In this document: in pieces, positions 34,601-43,954 of the stretch
Position numbering within the stretch: the first letter of the stretch is position 1
Layout of the letters: the number at the start of each line of letters is the position of its first letter
DNA from: Nocardioides ganghwensis
GTDB taxonomy: Bacteria; Actinomycetota; Actinomycetes; Propionibacteriales; Nocardioidaceae
Direction of reading: 5' to 3'
NCBI RefSeq assembly: GCF_014779655.1
Contig: NZ_JACXYX010000001.1
Span: 186,001-250,000 of the forward strand
DNA: 64,000 nt
Position numbers and translations under genes: made by a program
Notes under the pieces: generated by a model
Seen by the model: the letters and a program-made list of their open reading frames with translations, nothing else
Database searches by the model: none
What the model was told of the DNA's origin: nothing

Positions 34601-35234
34601 GGTCGAGCCTCGCCTTCTCGATGAGGAAGCCCTCGGCGTACGGCGCGCGGCACTCCACGCCACGGAGCTTCATCAGCGCGAGGAAGGTCTCGTCCTCCCA
34701 CCAGTCGCGGCCGACCTGCGAGGGGTAGACCTTGGTGAGCAGCTCGGCCTTGAGCCGCGCCCGGGCGGCGTCGAGGGGCACGTAGTGGGTGACGCGACCC
34801 AGGTCGCCGTCCCACTTGGGGATCTCGTAGTGCAGGACGAGGGAGTCGCGCCAGACCGTCGGCACCAGCTCGGCCAGCAGCCGGTGGTCCTGGTGGCTGT
34901 CGTCGCGACGGGGCGCGAGGACCAGGTCGGGTGCGGGATGCGCGCGCGCCGCGTCCTCGAGGACGTCCTTCACCTCCGACCAGTGGTCCGGCAGCCGTGA
35001 GTCGGGCAGCTGCCCGAACGTGACCCCTGACCCGGCGCCGTTGAACGCCTCCGCGGCGGCCTCGGCCTCGAGCTGTCGTTCGGCGGAGCCGGTCAGGACC
35101 AGGCTGTGCACCTCCACCCCGGGCCGCTCCCGGAGCGCCAGCAGGGTCCCGCCGCACCCGATCTCGACGTCGTCGGGGTGGGCGCCGACCGCCACGACCT
35201 GCAGCGGGCCGGCGGGGAGGTGCAGGTCCCTCAC
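34581..35234 (-). CDS. PIG-L/LmbE family deacetylase
   Basis: 217 aa. The zinc motif AHPDDVEIGCGG (residues 18-29) with its paired acidic residues, and the later DSHQDHRLL that supplies the third ligand, define the LmbE/PIG-L family. It removes N-acetyl groups from GlcNAc-like sugars, or acyl groups from related conjugates. The GTG start overlaps the stop of the nucleotidyltransferase gene (GTGA). In this cassette it probably deacetylates the nucleotide sugar or its product (inference). Confidence 0.85.
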   Translation of the reverse strand: MRDLHLPAGPLQVVAVGAHPDDVEIGCGGTLLALRERPGVEVHSLVLTGSAERQLEAEAAAEAFNGAGSGVTFGQLPDSRLPDHWSEVKDVLEDAARAHPAPDLVLAPRRDDSHQDHRLLAELVPTVWRDSLVLHYEIPKWDGDLGRVTHYVPLDAARARLKAELLTKVYPSQVGRDWWEDETFLALMKLRGVECRAPYAEGFLIEKARLDLVGPGA

Positions 35235-36085
35235 GTCGTCGCCACCAGCCGCGGCGCGGGCACCGGCACGTCGACCGGTTCGGGGGCGGGCGCGACCGCG
35301 TGCTGGGCGGGTCGGCGCCACAGCGCCCACGGGCTCTCGCCGGACCAGTAGAGCGCCTCGAGCGAGGCGCGCTCCTTGAGCGTGTCCATCGGGCGCCAGA
35401 AGCCGTCGTAGGGGATCGCGAGGAGCCGGCCGGCCTGCGCGGCCCGCACGCACGCGTCCGTGACGAGGTCGTCGCCCTCCTCGAGGTAGTCGAAGATCCC
35501 CTGTCGGAAGACGAAGAACCCGCCGTTGACCCGCAGCGGCAGGTCCTCGGCCGAGCGGAACCCCGAGACGCGGTCGTCCTCGTCGGTCATCACCACGTGG
35601 AAGGAGCCGGGCGGCCGGATCGCCAGCAGCGAGCCGACGGCGTCCGACGCGGCGAGCCGGGCGACGAGCTGGTCCATGGGGGCGTCGGTGAGGACGTCGC
35701 CGTAGTGGGCCAGGAACATCTCGTCGTCGCCGAGGTGCCGGCGCACCCGCCGCAGCCGCTCGCCGATCTCGGTGGTGAGGCCGGTGTCGACGAAGGTGAT
35801 CCGCCACTCGCTGATGTCGCTGCTGAGCAGCTCCACGTCGCGCCCGCCGCCGGAGAGGACGAAGTCGTTGCTCGCGGTCTCCTGGTAGTTGAGGAAGTAG
35901 TCCTTGACGTGCTGGCCGCCGTAGCCGAGGCAGAGCACGAACTCCGTGTGCCCGAAGTGCGCGTAGTAGCGCATGATGTGCCACAGGACCGGCCGGTCGC
36001 CGACGGTCATCATCGGCTTGGGGCGGGGGTCGTCCCCCGAGCGCATGCGCATCCCCATGCCTCCGCAGAACAGGACGACCTTCAT
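35231..36085 (-). CDS. Glucose-1-phosphate cytidylyltransferase-like
   Basis: 284 aa. [15 protein letters not shown] is the nucleotidyltransferase loop, PRPKPMMTVGDRPVLWHIMRYYAHFGHTEFVLCLGYGGQHVKDYF matches RfbF, and FWRPMDTLKERASLEALYWSGESPWALW is the usual RfbF tail. It makes CDP-glucose or a related CDP-sugar. There is an extra Pro/Val-rich tail of about 25 residues. ATGA overlap with the upstream methyltransferase. No obvious CDP-glucose 4,6-dehydratase is adjacent; the epimerase-family protein at 37311 may fill that place. Confidence 0.88.
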   Translation of the reverse strand: MKVVLFCGGMGMRMRSGDDPRPKPMMTVGDRPVLWHIMRYYAHFGHTEFVLCLGYGGQHVKDYFLNYQETASNDFVLSGGGRDVELLSSDISEWRITFVDTGLTTEIGERLRRVRRHLGDDEMFLAHYGDVLTDAPMDQLVARLAASDAVGSLLAIRPPGSFHVVMTDEDDRVSGFRSAEDLPLRVNGGFFVFRQGIFDYLEEGDDLVTDACVRAAQAGRLLAIPYDGFWRPMDTLKERASLEALYWSGESPWALWRRPAQHAVAPAPEPVDVPVPAPRLVATT

Positions 36086-37314
36086 CCGATCACCTCCAGG
36101 GTCGGGAGGGGGAAGACGAGGCGCGCCCCCCACTCGCGGGTGTGTGCCAGCTGGGCGGTGATCTCCTCGCGGAGGTTCCACGGCAGCACGACGATGTAGT
36201 CCGGGCGCTCGCGGTCGAGGTGCTCGGGCTCGTGGATCGGGATGTGCGTGCCCGGCAGGAACTTGCCGTGCTTGAACGTGTTGCGGTCCACGGTGAACGA
36301 GATGAGGTCCTGGCGCACCCCGGCGTGGTTGAGCAGGGTGTTGCCCTTGCCCGGGGCACCGTACGCCGCGACGGAGGCGCCCTCGCGGGAACGCTCGATG
36401 AGGAACTGCACCAGGTCGTTGCGCGCGGTCGCGACCGAGCGGGCGAACCCGTCGTGTCCCTCGACCGTGTGCAGGCCGGCCGCCTCCTCGTCGGCGAGGA
36501 TCTTGGCGACCGCGTCGCTGGGCGCCCCGGCCGACGCGGTGGGCACCGACCACGTCCGCAGCGAGCCGCCGTGCGTCGACAGCTCCTCGACGTCGACGAC
36601 CGTGAGCCCGGCGGCCTCCAGCACCCGCTGCGTGGTGAGCAGCGAGAGGTAGGAGTAGTGCTCGTGGTAGATCGTGTCGTAGAGGTTGCCCTCGATGAGC
36701 CGCAGCAGGTGCGGGATCTCGATGGTGACCGTGCCGGACTCGCCGGCCAGGACGCGCAGGCCCGTGGCGAAGTCGACGATGTCGGGCACGTGGGCGAACA
36801 CGTTGTTGGCGGCGACGAGGTCGGCGCTGCCGTGCCGCTCGACGAAGTCGCGGGCGGTCGACTCGCCGACGAAGGCGACGGTGGTCTCGATGCCCTTCGC
36901 TCGCGCGGCCTCGGCGACGTTGGCGGCCGGCTCGATGCCGTGGCAGCGGATGCCGCGGGCCTGCACGTGCTGGAGCAGGTAGCCGTCGTTGCTGGCCACC
37001 TCCACCACGAAGGAGTCCTCGTCCAGCCGGAGCCGTGCGGCGGCGTCCTCCACGTAGCGACGGGCGTGCTCGACCCACGACTCGCTGAAGGACGAGAAGT
37101 AGGCGTAGTGGCTGAAGATGTCCTCCGCCGCGATGTAGGCGGGCAGCTGCACCAGCAGGCAGCTCTCGCAGATGCGCACGTTGAGCGGGTAGAACGTCTC
37201 GCCGCGGTCCAGCTCGTCGGCGGACAGGTAGCTCTCGCAGGGCGGGGACATGCCGAGGTCGACGAAGGTCCGGCGCAGCTCGGCGCCGCAGAGCCGGCAG
37301 GCGGGCAGGCTCAT
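36082..37314 (-). CDS. Sugar C-methyltransferase (zinc-binding, SAM-dependent)
   Basis: 410 aa. N-terminal zinc-binding domain (CRLCGAEL, then CESC), central SAM domain ([15 protein letters not shown], then [15 protein letters not shown] and [10 protein letters not shown]), and C-terminal Rossmann domain ([18 protein letters not shown]). This three-domain layout is that of NDP-hexose C-methyltransferases such as TylC3/EvaC. The ATG overlaps the upstream epimerase-family gene by 4 nt. With the paralogue at 33365 the cassette has two such enzymes, which suggests methylation at two positions or two intermediates. Confidence 0.88.
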   Translation of the reverse strand: MSLPACRLCGAELRRTFVDLGMSPPCESYLSADELDRGETFYPLNVRICESCLLVQLPAYIAAEDIFSHYAYFSSFSESWVEHARRYVEDAAARLRLDEDSFVVEVASNDGYLLQHVQARGIRCHGIEPAANVAEAARAKGIETTVAFVGESTARDFVERHGSADLVAANNVFAHVPDIVDFATGLRVLAGESGTVTIEIPHLLRLIEGNLYDTIYHEHYSYLSLLTTQRVLEAAGLTVVDVEELSTHGGSLRTWSVPTASAGAPSDAVAKILADEEAAGLHTVEGHDGFARSVATARNDLVQFLIERSREGASVAAYGAPGKGNTLLNHAGVRQDLISFTVDRNTFKHGKFLPGTHIPIHEPEHLDRERPDYIVVLPWNLREEITAQLAHTREWGARLVFPLPTLEVIG

Positions 37315-38351
37315 GACGCCACCTCCACCCGGTCGCCGAGGCGCAGGTCCGGTGTCATCCGGCCCTCCGTCTGGAGCTCGCGGATCCGGGCCAGCCGGAC
37401 GAAGCGGGGTCCTTCGAAGTCCTCCGCCGCGAGACCGCGCTCGGCCATGTCGGCGGAGAGCTCGGCGATGCCGTCGGGGATGGTCCACGCCGGCACGAAG
37501 CCCGGCAGCAACCGTCCGATCTTGGTGAAGTCGACGCGGTAGTCACGGGTGTCGGGGCCGGCACCCTCGGCGAAGGTCACCGGCACGTCCATGGCCCGGG
37601 ACACGGCGTTGGCGATGTCGCGGACCTGCACGACGTCCTCGTCGCGGCCCACGTTGAACGCCTGGTCGTGCACGACCTCGACCGGAGCCGCGAGGACGGC
37701 CGCGAAGGCGCGGGCGATGTCCTCGGCGTGGACCAGCGGACGCCACGGCGAACCGTCGCTCTGCAGCTCCACCTTGCCGCGGGTGAACGCGGTGCCGGTC
37801 AGGTTGTTGACGACGATGTCGGCGCGCAGCCGCGTGGAGGAGCCGTACGCCGTCGCGTTGCGCATGTAGGTCGGGCTGAAGTCGCCGTCGGCGAGGGCGG
37901 AGATGCCCTCCTCGGCCAGGACCTTGCTCTCGCCGTAGGGCGTGACCGGTCGGAAGGGGGCGTCCTCGTCGACGACCCCGTCGCCGGCCGCGCCGTACAG
38001 CGAGCAGGACGAGGCGAAGAGGAAGCGCCCCACGCCGGCGGCCTTCGCCACGCGGGCGGTGTGGACCGCGCCCCGCGCGTTGACCGAGAAGGTGGCGTCG
38101 GGGTTGAGGTGCCCGATCGGGTCGTTGGAGATCGCGGCGAGGTGTGCCACCGCGTCGAAGCCGCGGAGGTCCGCCGGGCCGGCGTCGCGCACGTCGCCGG
38201 TGCGCTGCTCGTAGTCGGTGAACGGCCGGCCGAAGTCGCAGCCGTCGTACCACCCTGCGTCCAGCCCGACCACGTCGTGGCCGGCGGCCAGGAGGTGCGG
38301 CACCATCACGGAGCCGAGGTAGCCCCGGTCTCCCGTCACCAGCACCCTCAT
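37311..38351 (-). CDS. NAD-dependent epimerase/dehydratase (SDR)
   Basis: 346 aa. NAD-binding TGDRGYLGS (residues 6-14), SDR catalytic triad region [13 protein letters not shown] and PYGESK (YxxxK), then the substrate segment [21 protein letters not shown]. It would epimerise, dehydrate or reduce a nucleotide sugar. It is the first gene of the five-gene cassette; all downstream starts overlap the preceding stops. The 198-bp region upstream holds no clear -10 box. Confidence 0.88.
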   Translation of the reverse strand: MRVLVTGDRGYLGSVMVPHLLAAGHDVVGLDAGWYDGCDFGRPFTDYEQRTGDVRDAGPADLRGFDAVAHLAAISNDPIGHLNPDATFSVNARGAVHTARVAKAAGVGRFLFASSCSLYGAAGDGVVDEDAPFRPVTPYGESKVLAEEGISALADGDFSPTYMRNATAYGSSTRLRADIVVNNLTGTAFTRGKVELQSDGSPWRPLVHAEDIARAFAAVLAAPVEVVHDQAFNVGRDEDVVQVRDIANAVSRAMDVPVTFAEGAGPDTRDYRVDFTKIGRLLPGFVPAWTIPDGIAELSADMAERGLAAEDFEGPRFVRLARIRELQTEGRMTPDLRLGDRVEVAS

Positions 38352-38549
38352 GGCGCACCCGCAGCCGTCGTCGCGCCGATCGTCGTCATCGTCATGCTCA
38401 CCGTCCCCCAGATCACTGCCGGATGTCTTCCCCACTGCGCGACCGCACGGGCCCCGCGGATGGCCTCACCTTCGTGCAGCCGGGAAGGGCCCGCGCGGAT
38501 CGGGGACGGACATACCACCGACTGGGTACTCGACCGGTGACGCGACGCG

Positions 38550-39251
38550 TCAGCGCAGTCGCTTGACGAGGGACGCAGCGGCGTTCCGCACCCGGCGGGC
38601 GGGGGCGGTGGAGGCCAGCAGCCTGGCCTGCAGCGAGGCGGCGGTGTCGTCCGCGCGCACGCTGAACCGCGGCTGGAGCCACGCCCCGGGGCGGGCCGGG
38701 CGCTGGTCGCTCACGTTCACCTCGGCGCAGCCGCCGGATCGCAGCAGCGCGAGCGTGTGCCGGTCGTAGCGCCCGAGCGGCGCCGCGGCGCGGTCCACCC
38801 GGCGGCCGAGGAGGTCCTCGAGCGCGTGGCGGGGCGCGAGGATCTCCTCACGTGCCTCCTCGCCCCGCAGCCCGGCCCACGGCCGGTGGGTCAGGCCGTG
38901 GGTGCCGACGTCCATCCCGGCGGCCAGGAGCTCCTCGAGCCCACTCACCGACGTGCTCCAGGCGTCGCCGATCCGGTCGACGACGGGGAAGAAGGTGGCG
39001 AGCACACCGCGCTCGACCAGCGCCGGCAGCACGACGTCGACGTCGGAGCGGTTGCCGTCGTCGAACGAGAGGGCCACCTGCGGGGACTGTGCCACCCAGT
39101 CGAGGATCTCGAGGAGCTGGTCGCGACCCACCCAGTAGCCCGCCTCCCCGGGCTCCCGCTCGTGCGTCGGGACACCGACGCCGTGGAAGCAGAGGGTGAA
39201 GGGCAGGTCGGGCCCGCGCGTGGTGCTGGGTCCCTGCGTCGTCACGGTCAC
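38550..39251 (-). CDS. Polysaccharide deacetylase (NodB-like)
   Basis: 233 aa. VALSFDDGNRSD carries the catalytic Asp pair and MDVGTHGLTHRPW the HxxxH zinc ligands of carbohydrate esterase family 4. There is no signal peptide or membrane helix with this start, so it appears cytoplasmic, unlike most cell-wall NodB enzymes. The GTG at 39251 has a TAGCGT -10 box 7 nt upstream; a second in-frame GTG is at 39245. It is divergent from the GT4 gene at 39481 and likely deacetylates an EPS intermediate. Confidence 0.85.
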   Translation of the reverse strand: MTVTTQGPSTTRGPDLPFTLCFHGVGVPTHEREPGEAGYWVGRDQLLEILDWVAQSPQVALSFDDGNRSDVDVVLPALVERGVLATFFPVVDRIGDAWSTSVSGLEELLAAGMDVGTHGLTHRPWAGLRGEEAREEILAPRHALEDLLGRRVDRAAAPLGRYDRHTLALLRSGGCAEVNVSDQRPARPGAWLQPRFSVRADDTAASLQARLLASTAPARRVRNAAASLVKRLR

Positions 39252-39258
39252 TGGACCG

Positions 39259-39264
39259 ACGCTA
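39259..39264 (-). promoter_or_regulatory. -10 box, leaderless start of deacetylase gene
   Basis: Minus-strand TAGCGT ends 7 nt before the GTG at 39251. Confidence 0.5.
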
Positions 39265-39312
39265 GGGCGGCCGCCGACGCGTCTGGCGGCGGCGGGCACG
39301 TACGTCCCCTGC

Positions 39313-39368
39313 TTGGGGCATATCGACGCGGCTCGCGTCGCGGCCACCGTCCGCGTTCCTACGCTCCG
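39313..39368 (+). promoter_or_regulatory. EPS promoter element: TTGGG box plus -10 region
   Basis: TTGGGGCA (39313-39320), 32 nt, then GCGTTCCTACGCTCCG (39353-39368), whose TACGCT is a good -10 hexamer. It serves the GT4 gene at 39481 and shares its -10 region with the sugar-transferase promoter at 48623-48687. Confidence 0.55.
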
Positions 39369-39480
39369 GGCCAGTGATGGCTCGAGGGGGAGTGTCGATG
39401 GCCGGGTACGGAGGCCGCGCGGTGCAGCGCGACGGGACGTGGGACGGGACGTGTCGCGAGACGTGCGGAGGGATCGCCGG

Positions 39481-40935
39481 ATGAGCAGGGCGCGAGGAGT
39501 GCACCCGTCGGCCAGGCACGTCCTGGTGGTCGTGCAGAACCTGCCGGTGCCCCTGGACCGCCGGGTCTGGCTGGAGTGCCAGGCCCTGCGCGCGCACGGC
39601 TACGACGTGAGCGTCATCTGCCCCAAGGGCCCGGGCGACCCGGCACGGCAGGTGATCGACGGCGTCCACATCTACAAGTACCGTCCGCCGCCCGAGGCGC
39701 GCGGGCTGCTGGGCTACGCCCTCGAGTTCGTCTACTGCTGGGTGCGCACGGCGCTGCTCAGCCGCACCGTGTGGCGGCGCCAGCCCTTCCAGGCGCTCCA
39801 GGCGTGCAACCCGCCCGACACCTACTGGTTGCTGGCGAGGTGGTGGAAGCGCCGCGGCGTGCGGTTCGTCTTCGACCACCACGACCTCAACCCCGAGCTC
39901 TTCCGGTCCCGCTTCGGCGACCCGCGCTCGTTGCGCGAGCGCTGCGAGATGTGGGCGCTCACGTGGCTCGAGCGGCAGACCTTCCGCACGGCCGACCGGG
40001 TCATCTCGACCAACGAGTCCTACCGCAACGTCGCGCTGACGCGGGGCGGCTGCGTGCCCGGCACCGTGAAGGTGGTCCGCAGCGGACCCGACACGACCGC
40101 GATGCGCCCGCTCGTCCCGGAGGAGCGGCCGGCGGACGCGCCGTACACCCTCGCCTACCTCGGCATCATGGGCCCGCAGGACGGCGTGGACACCGTCCTG
40201 GACGTGATGGAGGAGCTGGTGCGCACGCGCGGTCGTCGCGACGTGCGCGCGGTGCTCATGGGCTTCGGCGACTGCCTCGAGCAGCTGCGGGCCGACTGCA
40301 CCGCCCGCGGGCTCGACGACGTCGTGACGTTCACCGGGCGGGTCGACCGCGCCCAGATCGCCGAGCACCTCAGCACCGCCGACCTCGGGCTGTGCCCGGA
40401 CGCGAAGTCGCCGCTCAACGACGTGTCGACGATGAACAAGACGATGGAGTACATGGCCTACGGGCTCCCGTCGGTGTGCTTCGACCTCATCGAGACCCGG
40501 GTCTCGGGCGGTGACACCGTCCTCTACGCCCCGGCGGGGGACGTCACGGCCTTCACCGACCACGTCGAGCGCCTCCTCGACGACGAGGAGCTGCGCGTCG
40601 GGCTCGGCCTGCGGGCCAGGCAGCGGGTCTGCGACGTCCTGGACTGGCGGCAGCAGGCCGAGGTCTACGTGTCGGTGTTCCGCGACCTGCTCGGGCCGGT
40701 CGTGCAGGCGCCCCGCCCGCGTGCCGCCGCGGACGCCGTCCTTCCCGTCCGCGACGCGGACCGCGACGAGCTCGGCCGGGCGTACGTCGACCTCGACGAC
40801 CCTGCGGCGTTGGAGGCGTTCGTGCGTGACCGCGGCCGGCGCCGTCGCGCCGAGGTGCTGCGGCCGGCGCCGGTCCCGCCGGAGGTGCGGGTGCCTCAGC
40901 CGGCCACGGAGACCGTGGCCAGCACCGCCCTGTGA
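39481..40935 (+). CDS. Glycosyltransferase family 4
   Basis: 484 aa. GT-B opening VLVVVQNLPVPLDRRVWLECQALRAHGYDVSVICP, the acceptor-side VRFVFDHHDLNPELF, and the C-terminal nucleotide-binding half (YLGIMGPQDGVDTVLDVMEEL, TMNKTMEYMAYGLPSVCFDLIETRVSGGD). Such proteins often act early in EPS repeat-unit assembly. GGAGGG precedes the ATG. The last 80 residues are a low-complexity tail. Its 3' end overlaps the convergent phosphatase-family gene by 40 bp. Confidence 0.88.
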   Translation: MSRARGVHPSARHVLVVVQNLPVPLDRRVWLECQALRAHGYDVSVICPKGPGDPARQVIDGVHIYKYRPPPEARGLLGYALEFVYCWVRTALLSRTVWRRQPFQALQACNPPDTYWLLARWWKRRGVRFVFDHHDLNPELFRSRFGDPRSLRERCEMWALTWLERQTFRTADRVISTNESYRNVALTRGGCVPGTVKVVRSGPDTTAMRPLVPEERPADAPYTLAYLGIMGPQDGVDTVLDVMEELVRTRGRRDVRAVLMGFGDCLEQLRADCTARGLDDVVTFTGRVDRAQIAEHLSTADLGLCPDAKSPLNDVSTMNKTMEYMAYGLPSVCFDLIETRVSGGDTVLYAPAGDVTAFTDHVERLLDDEELRVGLGLRARQRVCDVLDWRQQAEVYVSVFRDLLGPVVQAPRPRAAADAVLPVRDADRDELGRAYVDLDDPAALEAFVRDRGRRRRAEVLRPAPVPPEVRVPQPATETVASTAL

Positions 40936-41882
40936 TCTGCCCCCCGCAGGTCGAGGGTCCGTGACGACGTCGCCACCAGCCGTGGCGACGTCAGCACGTG
41001 GTCGATCGCCGCGAACGCGGGCACCGTCAGGCCGAGGCGGCGCTGGTGCGACCCGGACGGCCAGGTCGGCGACCAGCCGGCGTTGGCCTGCACCGCGGAG
41101 TCGCTGAAGCCGAGGTCGACGAGGCGTCGCACCGGTGCGTGCGCGAGGGTGGCGTTCAGGTCCCCGGCCACGACGACGGCCCGGTCGGCGTCGGCGCGCA
41201 CCCGCGCGAGCGCCGTACGGACCTGCTCGTGGTCGTCGCGCCACGCATCGGGGTCGTAGGGCGGCCGGGTGTGCACGGCGGCGATCGTCACGGCCCCGAG
41301 TCCGGGTGCCTCCAGCTCGACCAGCCGGCTCGCGGACCCGGCGTGGAGCAGCTCGGTCCCCGTGACCGGGATCCGGCTCAGCACGACCGCACCGCCCTCG
41401 CCGATCCCTGCCGAGTGGGGCAGCAGCTCCTCCATCCCCGCCTCCAGGAGCGGGTCGACGCGGCCGCTGTCGGCGTCGGTGAGGACCAGGACGTCGACGT
41501 CCTCGTCGCGCACCAGCCCGACCAGCGCCGCCGGGTCGCCGTACTCGAAGTTCTGCGCCAGCACCACCAGCGACGCAGGCCCGCCGACCGGCCGCGAGCC
41601 GGCGTACGACGGTGCCAGCCACCAGGCGTGCACCGTCACCAGGCACACGGCGGCGACCAGCGAGACGACGACAGCGCGCCGTGGCCCGCCCAGGGCGCGG
41701 AGCACGAGGGCCACCAGCAGGGCCGCCCCGGCGAGAGGGAGGCCGAGGGGGCTGAGGGACGCCAGCTCGATGAGCCGTCTGGCCCCGGGGTCCCCGACGC
41801 GCACCGCGGCGAGCAGGAGCGAGCCAAGCAGCAGGCCGACCACCGCCAGCGAGGCGACCGCCGACGCCCAGCGCCCCGGCAT
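40896..41882 (-). CDS. Membrane-anchored endonuclease/exonuclease/phosphatase family protein
   Basis: 328 aa. Three N-terminal membrane helices (VASLAVVGLLLGSLLLAAV, LPLAGAALLVALVLRAL, VVVSLVAAVCLVTVHAWWLA) precede an extracytoplasmic EEP domain with VLAQNFEYGDP, DVLVLTDAD, AVVVAGDLNAT, AIDHVL and DHRAV, the metal-dependent phosphoesterase motifs. The substrate may be a phosphodiester or lipid; nothing ties it firmly to EPS. GGGAGG precedes the ATG, and a CCTAGGCTCGG -10-like region lies at 41912-41922. Confidence 0.85.
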   Translation of the reverse strand: MPGRWASAVASLAVVGLLLGSLLLAAVRVGDPGARRLIELASLSPLGLPLAGAALLVALVLRALGGPRRAVVVSLVAAVCLVTVHAWWLAPSYAGSRPVGGPASLVVLAQNFEYGDPAALVGLVRDEDVDVLVLTDADSGRVDPLLEAGMEELLPHSAGIGEGGAVVLSRIPVTGTELLHAGSASRLVELEAPGLGAVTIAAVHTRPPYDPDAWRDDHEQVRTALARVRADADRAVVVAGDLNATLAHAPVRRLVDLGFSDSAVQANAGWSPTWPSGSHQRRLGLTVPAFAAIDHVLTSPRLVATSSRTLDLRGADHRAVLATVSVAG

Positions 41883-41982
41883 GGTGCCTCCCGTCCCCGG
41901 CGAGCAGTGGCCCGAGCCTAGGGGCTCGGCCCCCGCCCGGTCTTCGCCCATTTCGGGGGCGAGGTGCCCCGACGGTCGAACC

Positions 41983-41988
41983 TAGGAT
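41983..41988 (+). promoter_or_regulatory. -10 box, leaderless start of GT2 gene
   Basis: TAGGAT ends 6 nt before the ATG at 41995. Confidence 0.55.
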
Positions 41989-41994
41989 GACCGC

Positions 41995-42921
41995 ATGTCC
42001 GGGGGTCGCACCGACGAGGTCGTCGTCGTGGTCGTGACCTACGAGAGCGCCGCGCTCGTCGCCGACCTCGTGGACTCCCTCCCGGTCGGCATGGGCGAGG
42101 TGCCGTGGCGGCTCGTCGTGGTCGACAACGCCTCGAGCGACGGCACGGTCGAGCGGGTGCGCGCGCTCGCTCCCGACGCCGTGGTGGTGGAGATGGGGCG
42201 CAACGCCGGGTACGCCGCCGGGATCAACGCCGGCGCGCGGCACGCCCGCGCCGACCAGGCGCTGCTGGTGCTCAACCCGGACGTACGCCTCGCGCCGGGC
42301 TGCGTGCCCGCCCTCCTGGGCGCGCTCGACATGCCAGGGGTGGGGGTGGCCGTGCCGCGGCTGGTGGACGGCGACGGCGTGCTGGTCCCGTCGATGCGGC
42401 GCGAACCCACCCTCCTGCGTGCCGTGGCCGACACGGTCCTGGGGGCGTCCCGGGCCGGCGGCATCGCCACGCTGGGCGAGGTGGTGACCGCACCGGGGGA
42501 GTACGAGCGGAGCCAGCCCACCGACTGGGCGGAGGGGTCGACGCAGCTGATCAGTGCCGAGTGCTGGGCGCGCTGCGGACCCTGGGACGAGAGCTTCTTC
42601 CTCTACTCCGAGGAGACCGACTTCCACCTGCGGGTCCGCGACGCCGGCCTCACCACCTGCTACGTGCCCACCGCCATGGCCGTGCACCTCGGCGGGGACT
42701 CGACCTCCTCGCCACGGCTGTGGTCGATGCTCGTGGCCAACCGGGTCAAGCTGTTCTCCGGCCGCAACGGTCCCGTCCGCTCGGCCGCGTTCTGGGTCGC
42801 CCTGCTCCTGCGGGAGGCGAGCCGCGCGGCCCTCGGGCGGGCCACGTCACGTCGCGCGGTCCGGACGCTGCTGAGCCCGGCGGCGCTGCGCGCCCCCCGA
42901 GGTCCCGAGTGGGGAGCCTGA
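41995..42921 (+). CDS. Glycosyltransferase family 2 (rhamnosyltransferase-like)
   Basis: 308 aa. GT2 motifs VVVVVVTYESAALVADLVDSL, LVVVDNASSDGTVERV, NAGYAAGINAGARHARADQALLVLNPDV, and DESFFLYSEETDFHLRVRDAGL with the base-containing acidic cluster. The NxGYAAGxNxG run and the NPD motif are typical of WbbL-type rhamnosyltransferases. It would add a deoxyhexose to the EPS unit in the cytoplasm. The C-terminus (RLWSMLVANRVKLFSGRNG) is the family's amphipathic segment. Confidence 0.88.
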   Translation: MSGGRTDEVVVVVVTYESAALVADLVDSLPVGMGEVPWRLVVVDNASSDGTVERVRALAPDAVVVEMGRNAGYAAGINAGARHARADQALLVLNPDVRLAPGCVPALLGALDMPGVGVAVPRLVDGDGVLVPSMRREPTLLRAVADTVLGASRAGGIATLGEVVTAPGEYERSQPTDWAEGSTQLISAECWARCGPWDESFFLYSEETDFHLRVRDAGLTTCYVPTAMAVHLGGDSTSSPRLWSMLVANRVKLFSGRNGPVRSAAFWVALLLREASRAALGRATSRRAVRTLLSPAALRAPRGPEWGA

Positions 42922-42942
42922 CGGCACCAACCGTCCCCCGAC

Positions 42943-42997
42943 TTGGGTATGCGCAGCCGCGCGGGCGTCCCGCGTCGCTCGCGCGACCTACGATCCG
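42943..42997 (+). promoter_or_regulatory. EPS promoter element: TTGGG box plus -10 region
   Basis: TTGGGTA (42943-42949), 31 nt, then GCGCGACCTACGATCCG (42981-42997) with TACGAT as the -10 hexamer. It precedes the GNAT-decarboxylase-ACP-ligase operon. The TTGGG box to CCTA distance is the same (37 nt) as at 39313. Confidence 0.55.
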
Positions 42998-43093
42998 AGC
43001 ATCCGCCGACGGGGTTCGTCACGTGGTCGCCACGGGGGACCGGCAGGGGACGGCAGGGGGCCGGCGCCGGCGTACGGAGTGAGGGGAGGCACG

Positions 43094-43954
43094 GTGGGGG
43101 CACGGCTGTCACCGATCATGTCCGCGGACGTGCCCGATGTGGCGCGCTTCCTCACCGAGCACCTGAACCACCGGGTGCCCGCCGAGCGGTGGACGCGGGC
43201 CCTGTCCGTGCCCTGGGCCAGCGAGCAGCCCAACCACGGGTTCCACCTGCGTGACGCCGACGGGGCGGTCGTCGGGGCCTACCTCGCCTACTACTCGCAG
43301 CAGCCCGTCGACGGACGCCTCGAGCGGTTCTGCAACCTGGGCGCCTGGTGCGTCCTGCCGGACCACCGTGCGCAGGGCGTCCGGCTGCTGACCCGCCTGC
43401 TGGGCCAGGAGGGCTACCACTTCACCGACTTCTCGCCGAGCGGCAACGTCGTGGAGCTCAACCGGCGGCTGAAGTTCGTCGACCTCGACACGACCACCGA
43501 CCTCCTCGCCAACGCGCCGCTGCCGGCACGGCCGGGCGCGGCGCAGGTGAGTGCCGACCCCGACACGCTGCTCGGCAGCCTGTCGCCCGACGAGCTCGCG
43601 CTCTACCGCGACCACCGCCGTGCCGCGGCGGCACGGCACCTGGTCGTCCGCACGCCGCGCGAGCACTGCTACGTCGTGTTCCGCCGCGACACCCGCAAGC
43701 GCGTACGCGCCTTCGGGTCGGTCCTCCACGTCAGCAACCCCGAGCTCTTCCGCGCCGAGGCCGGCCGGGTCGCGACGCACCTGCTGACCCGGCACGGCAT
43801 CGCCGCCACGCTGGTCGAGCGCCGGGTGTCGGGCGGCCCGCTGCGCCGGGCGACGGCCCTGTCCCGCCCCCGGCCCAAGATGTTCCGGAGCCCGTCCCTC
43901 GCGCCCGAGCAGGTGCACTACCTCTACAGCGAGCTCACGTGCCTGGCGTGGTGA
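43094..43954 (+). CDS. GNAT-family acyltransferase
   Basis: 286 aa. The N-terminal 120 residues resemble a GNAT fold: SADVPDVARFLTEHLNHR, VGAYLAYYSQQ, and LGAWCVLPDHRAQGVRLLTRLLGQ with an R-x-x-G-V acyl-CoA/ACP-binding turn. The C-terminal half is less clear. GTG at 43094 is preferred because GGGGAGG lies 4 nt before it (GTG 43079 is in frame). Its stop overlaps the decarboxylase start (GTGA). As first gene of an operon with an ACP and a ligase, it may move an acyl or aminoacyl group from the ACP to a sugar amine (inference). Confidence 0.75.
   Translation: MGARLSPIMSADVPDVARFLTEHLNHRVPAERWTRALSVPWASEQPNHGFHLRDADGAVVGAYLAYYSQQPVDGRLERFCNLGAWCVLPDHRAQGVRLLTRLLGQEGYHFTDFSPSGNVVELNRRLKFVDLDTTTDLLANAPLPARPGAAQVSADPDTLLGSLSPDELALYRDHRRAAAARHLVVRTPREHCYVVFRRDTRKRVRAFGSVLHVSNPELFRAEAGRVATHLLTRHGIAATLVERRVSGGPLRRATALSRPRPKMFRSPSLAPEQVHYLYSELTCLAW

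Noticed and set aside
38352..38549. A TTGGG-type EPS promoter before the CDP-sugar cassette
   Set aside because: Only a loose GGTGGTATG is seen on the minus strand, without the GCGTTCC/CCTA element.
39262..42687. A minus-strand open frame of 1141 codons
   Set aside because: It crosses several real genes on both strands, has low-complexity Arg/Gly/Val composition, and no domain.
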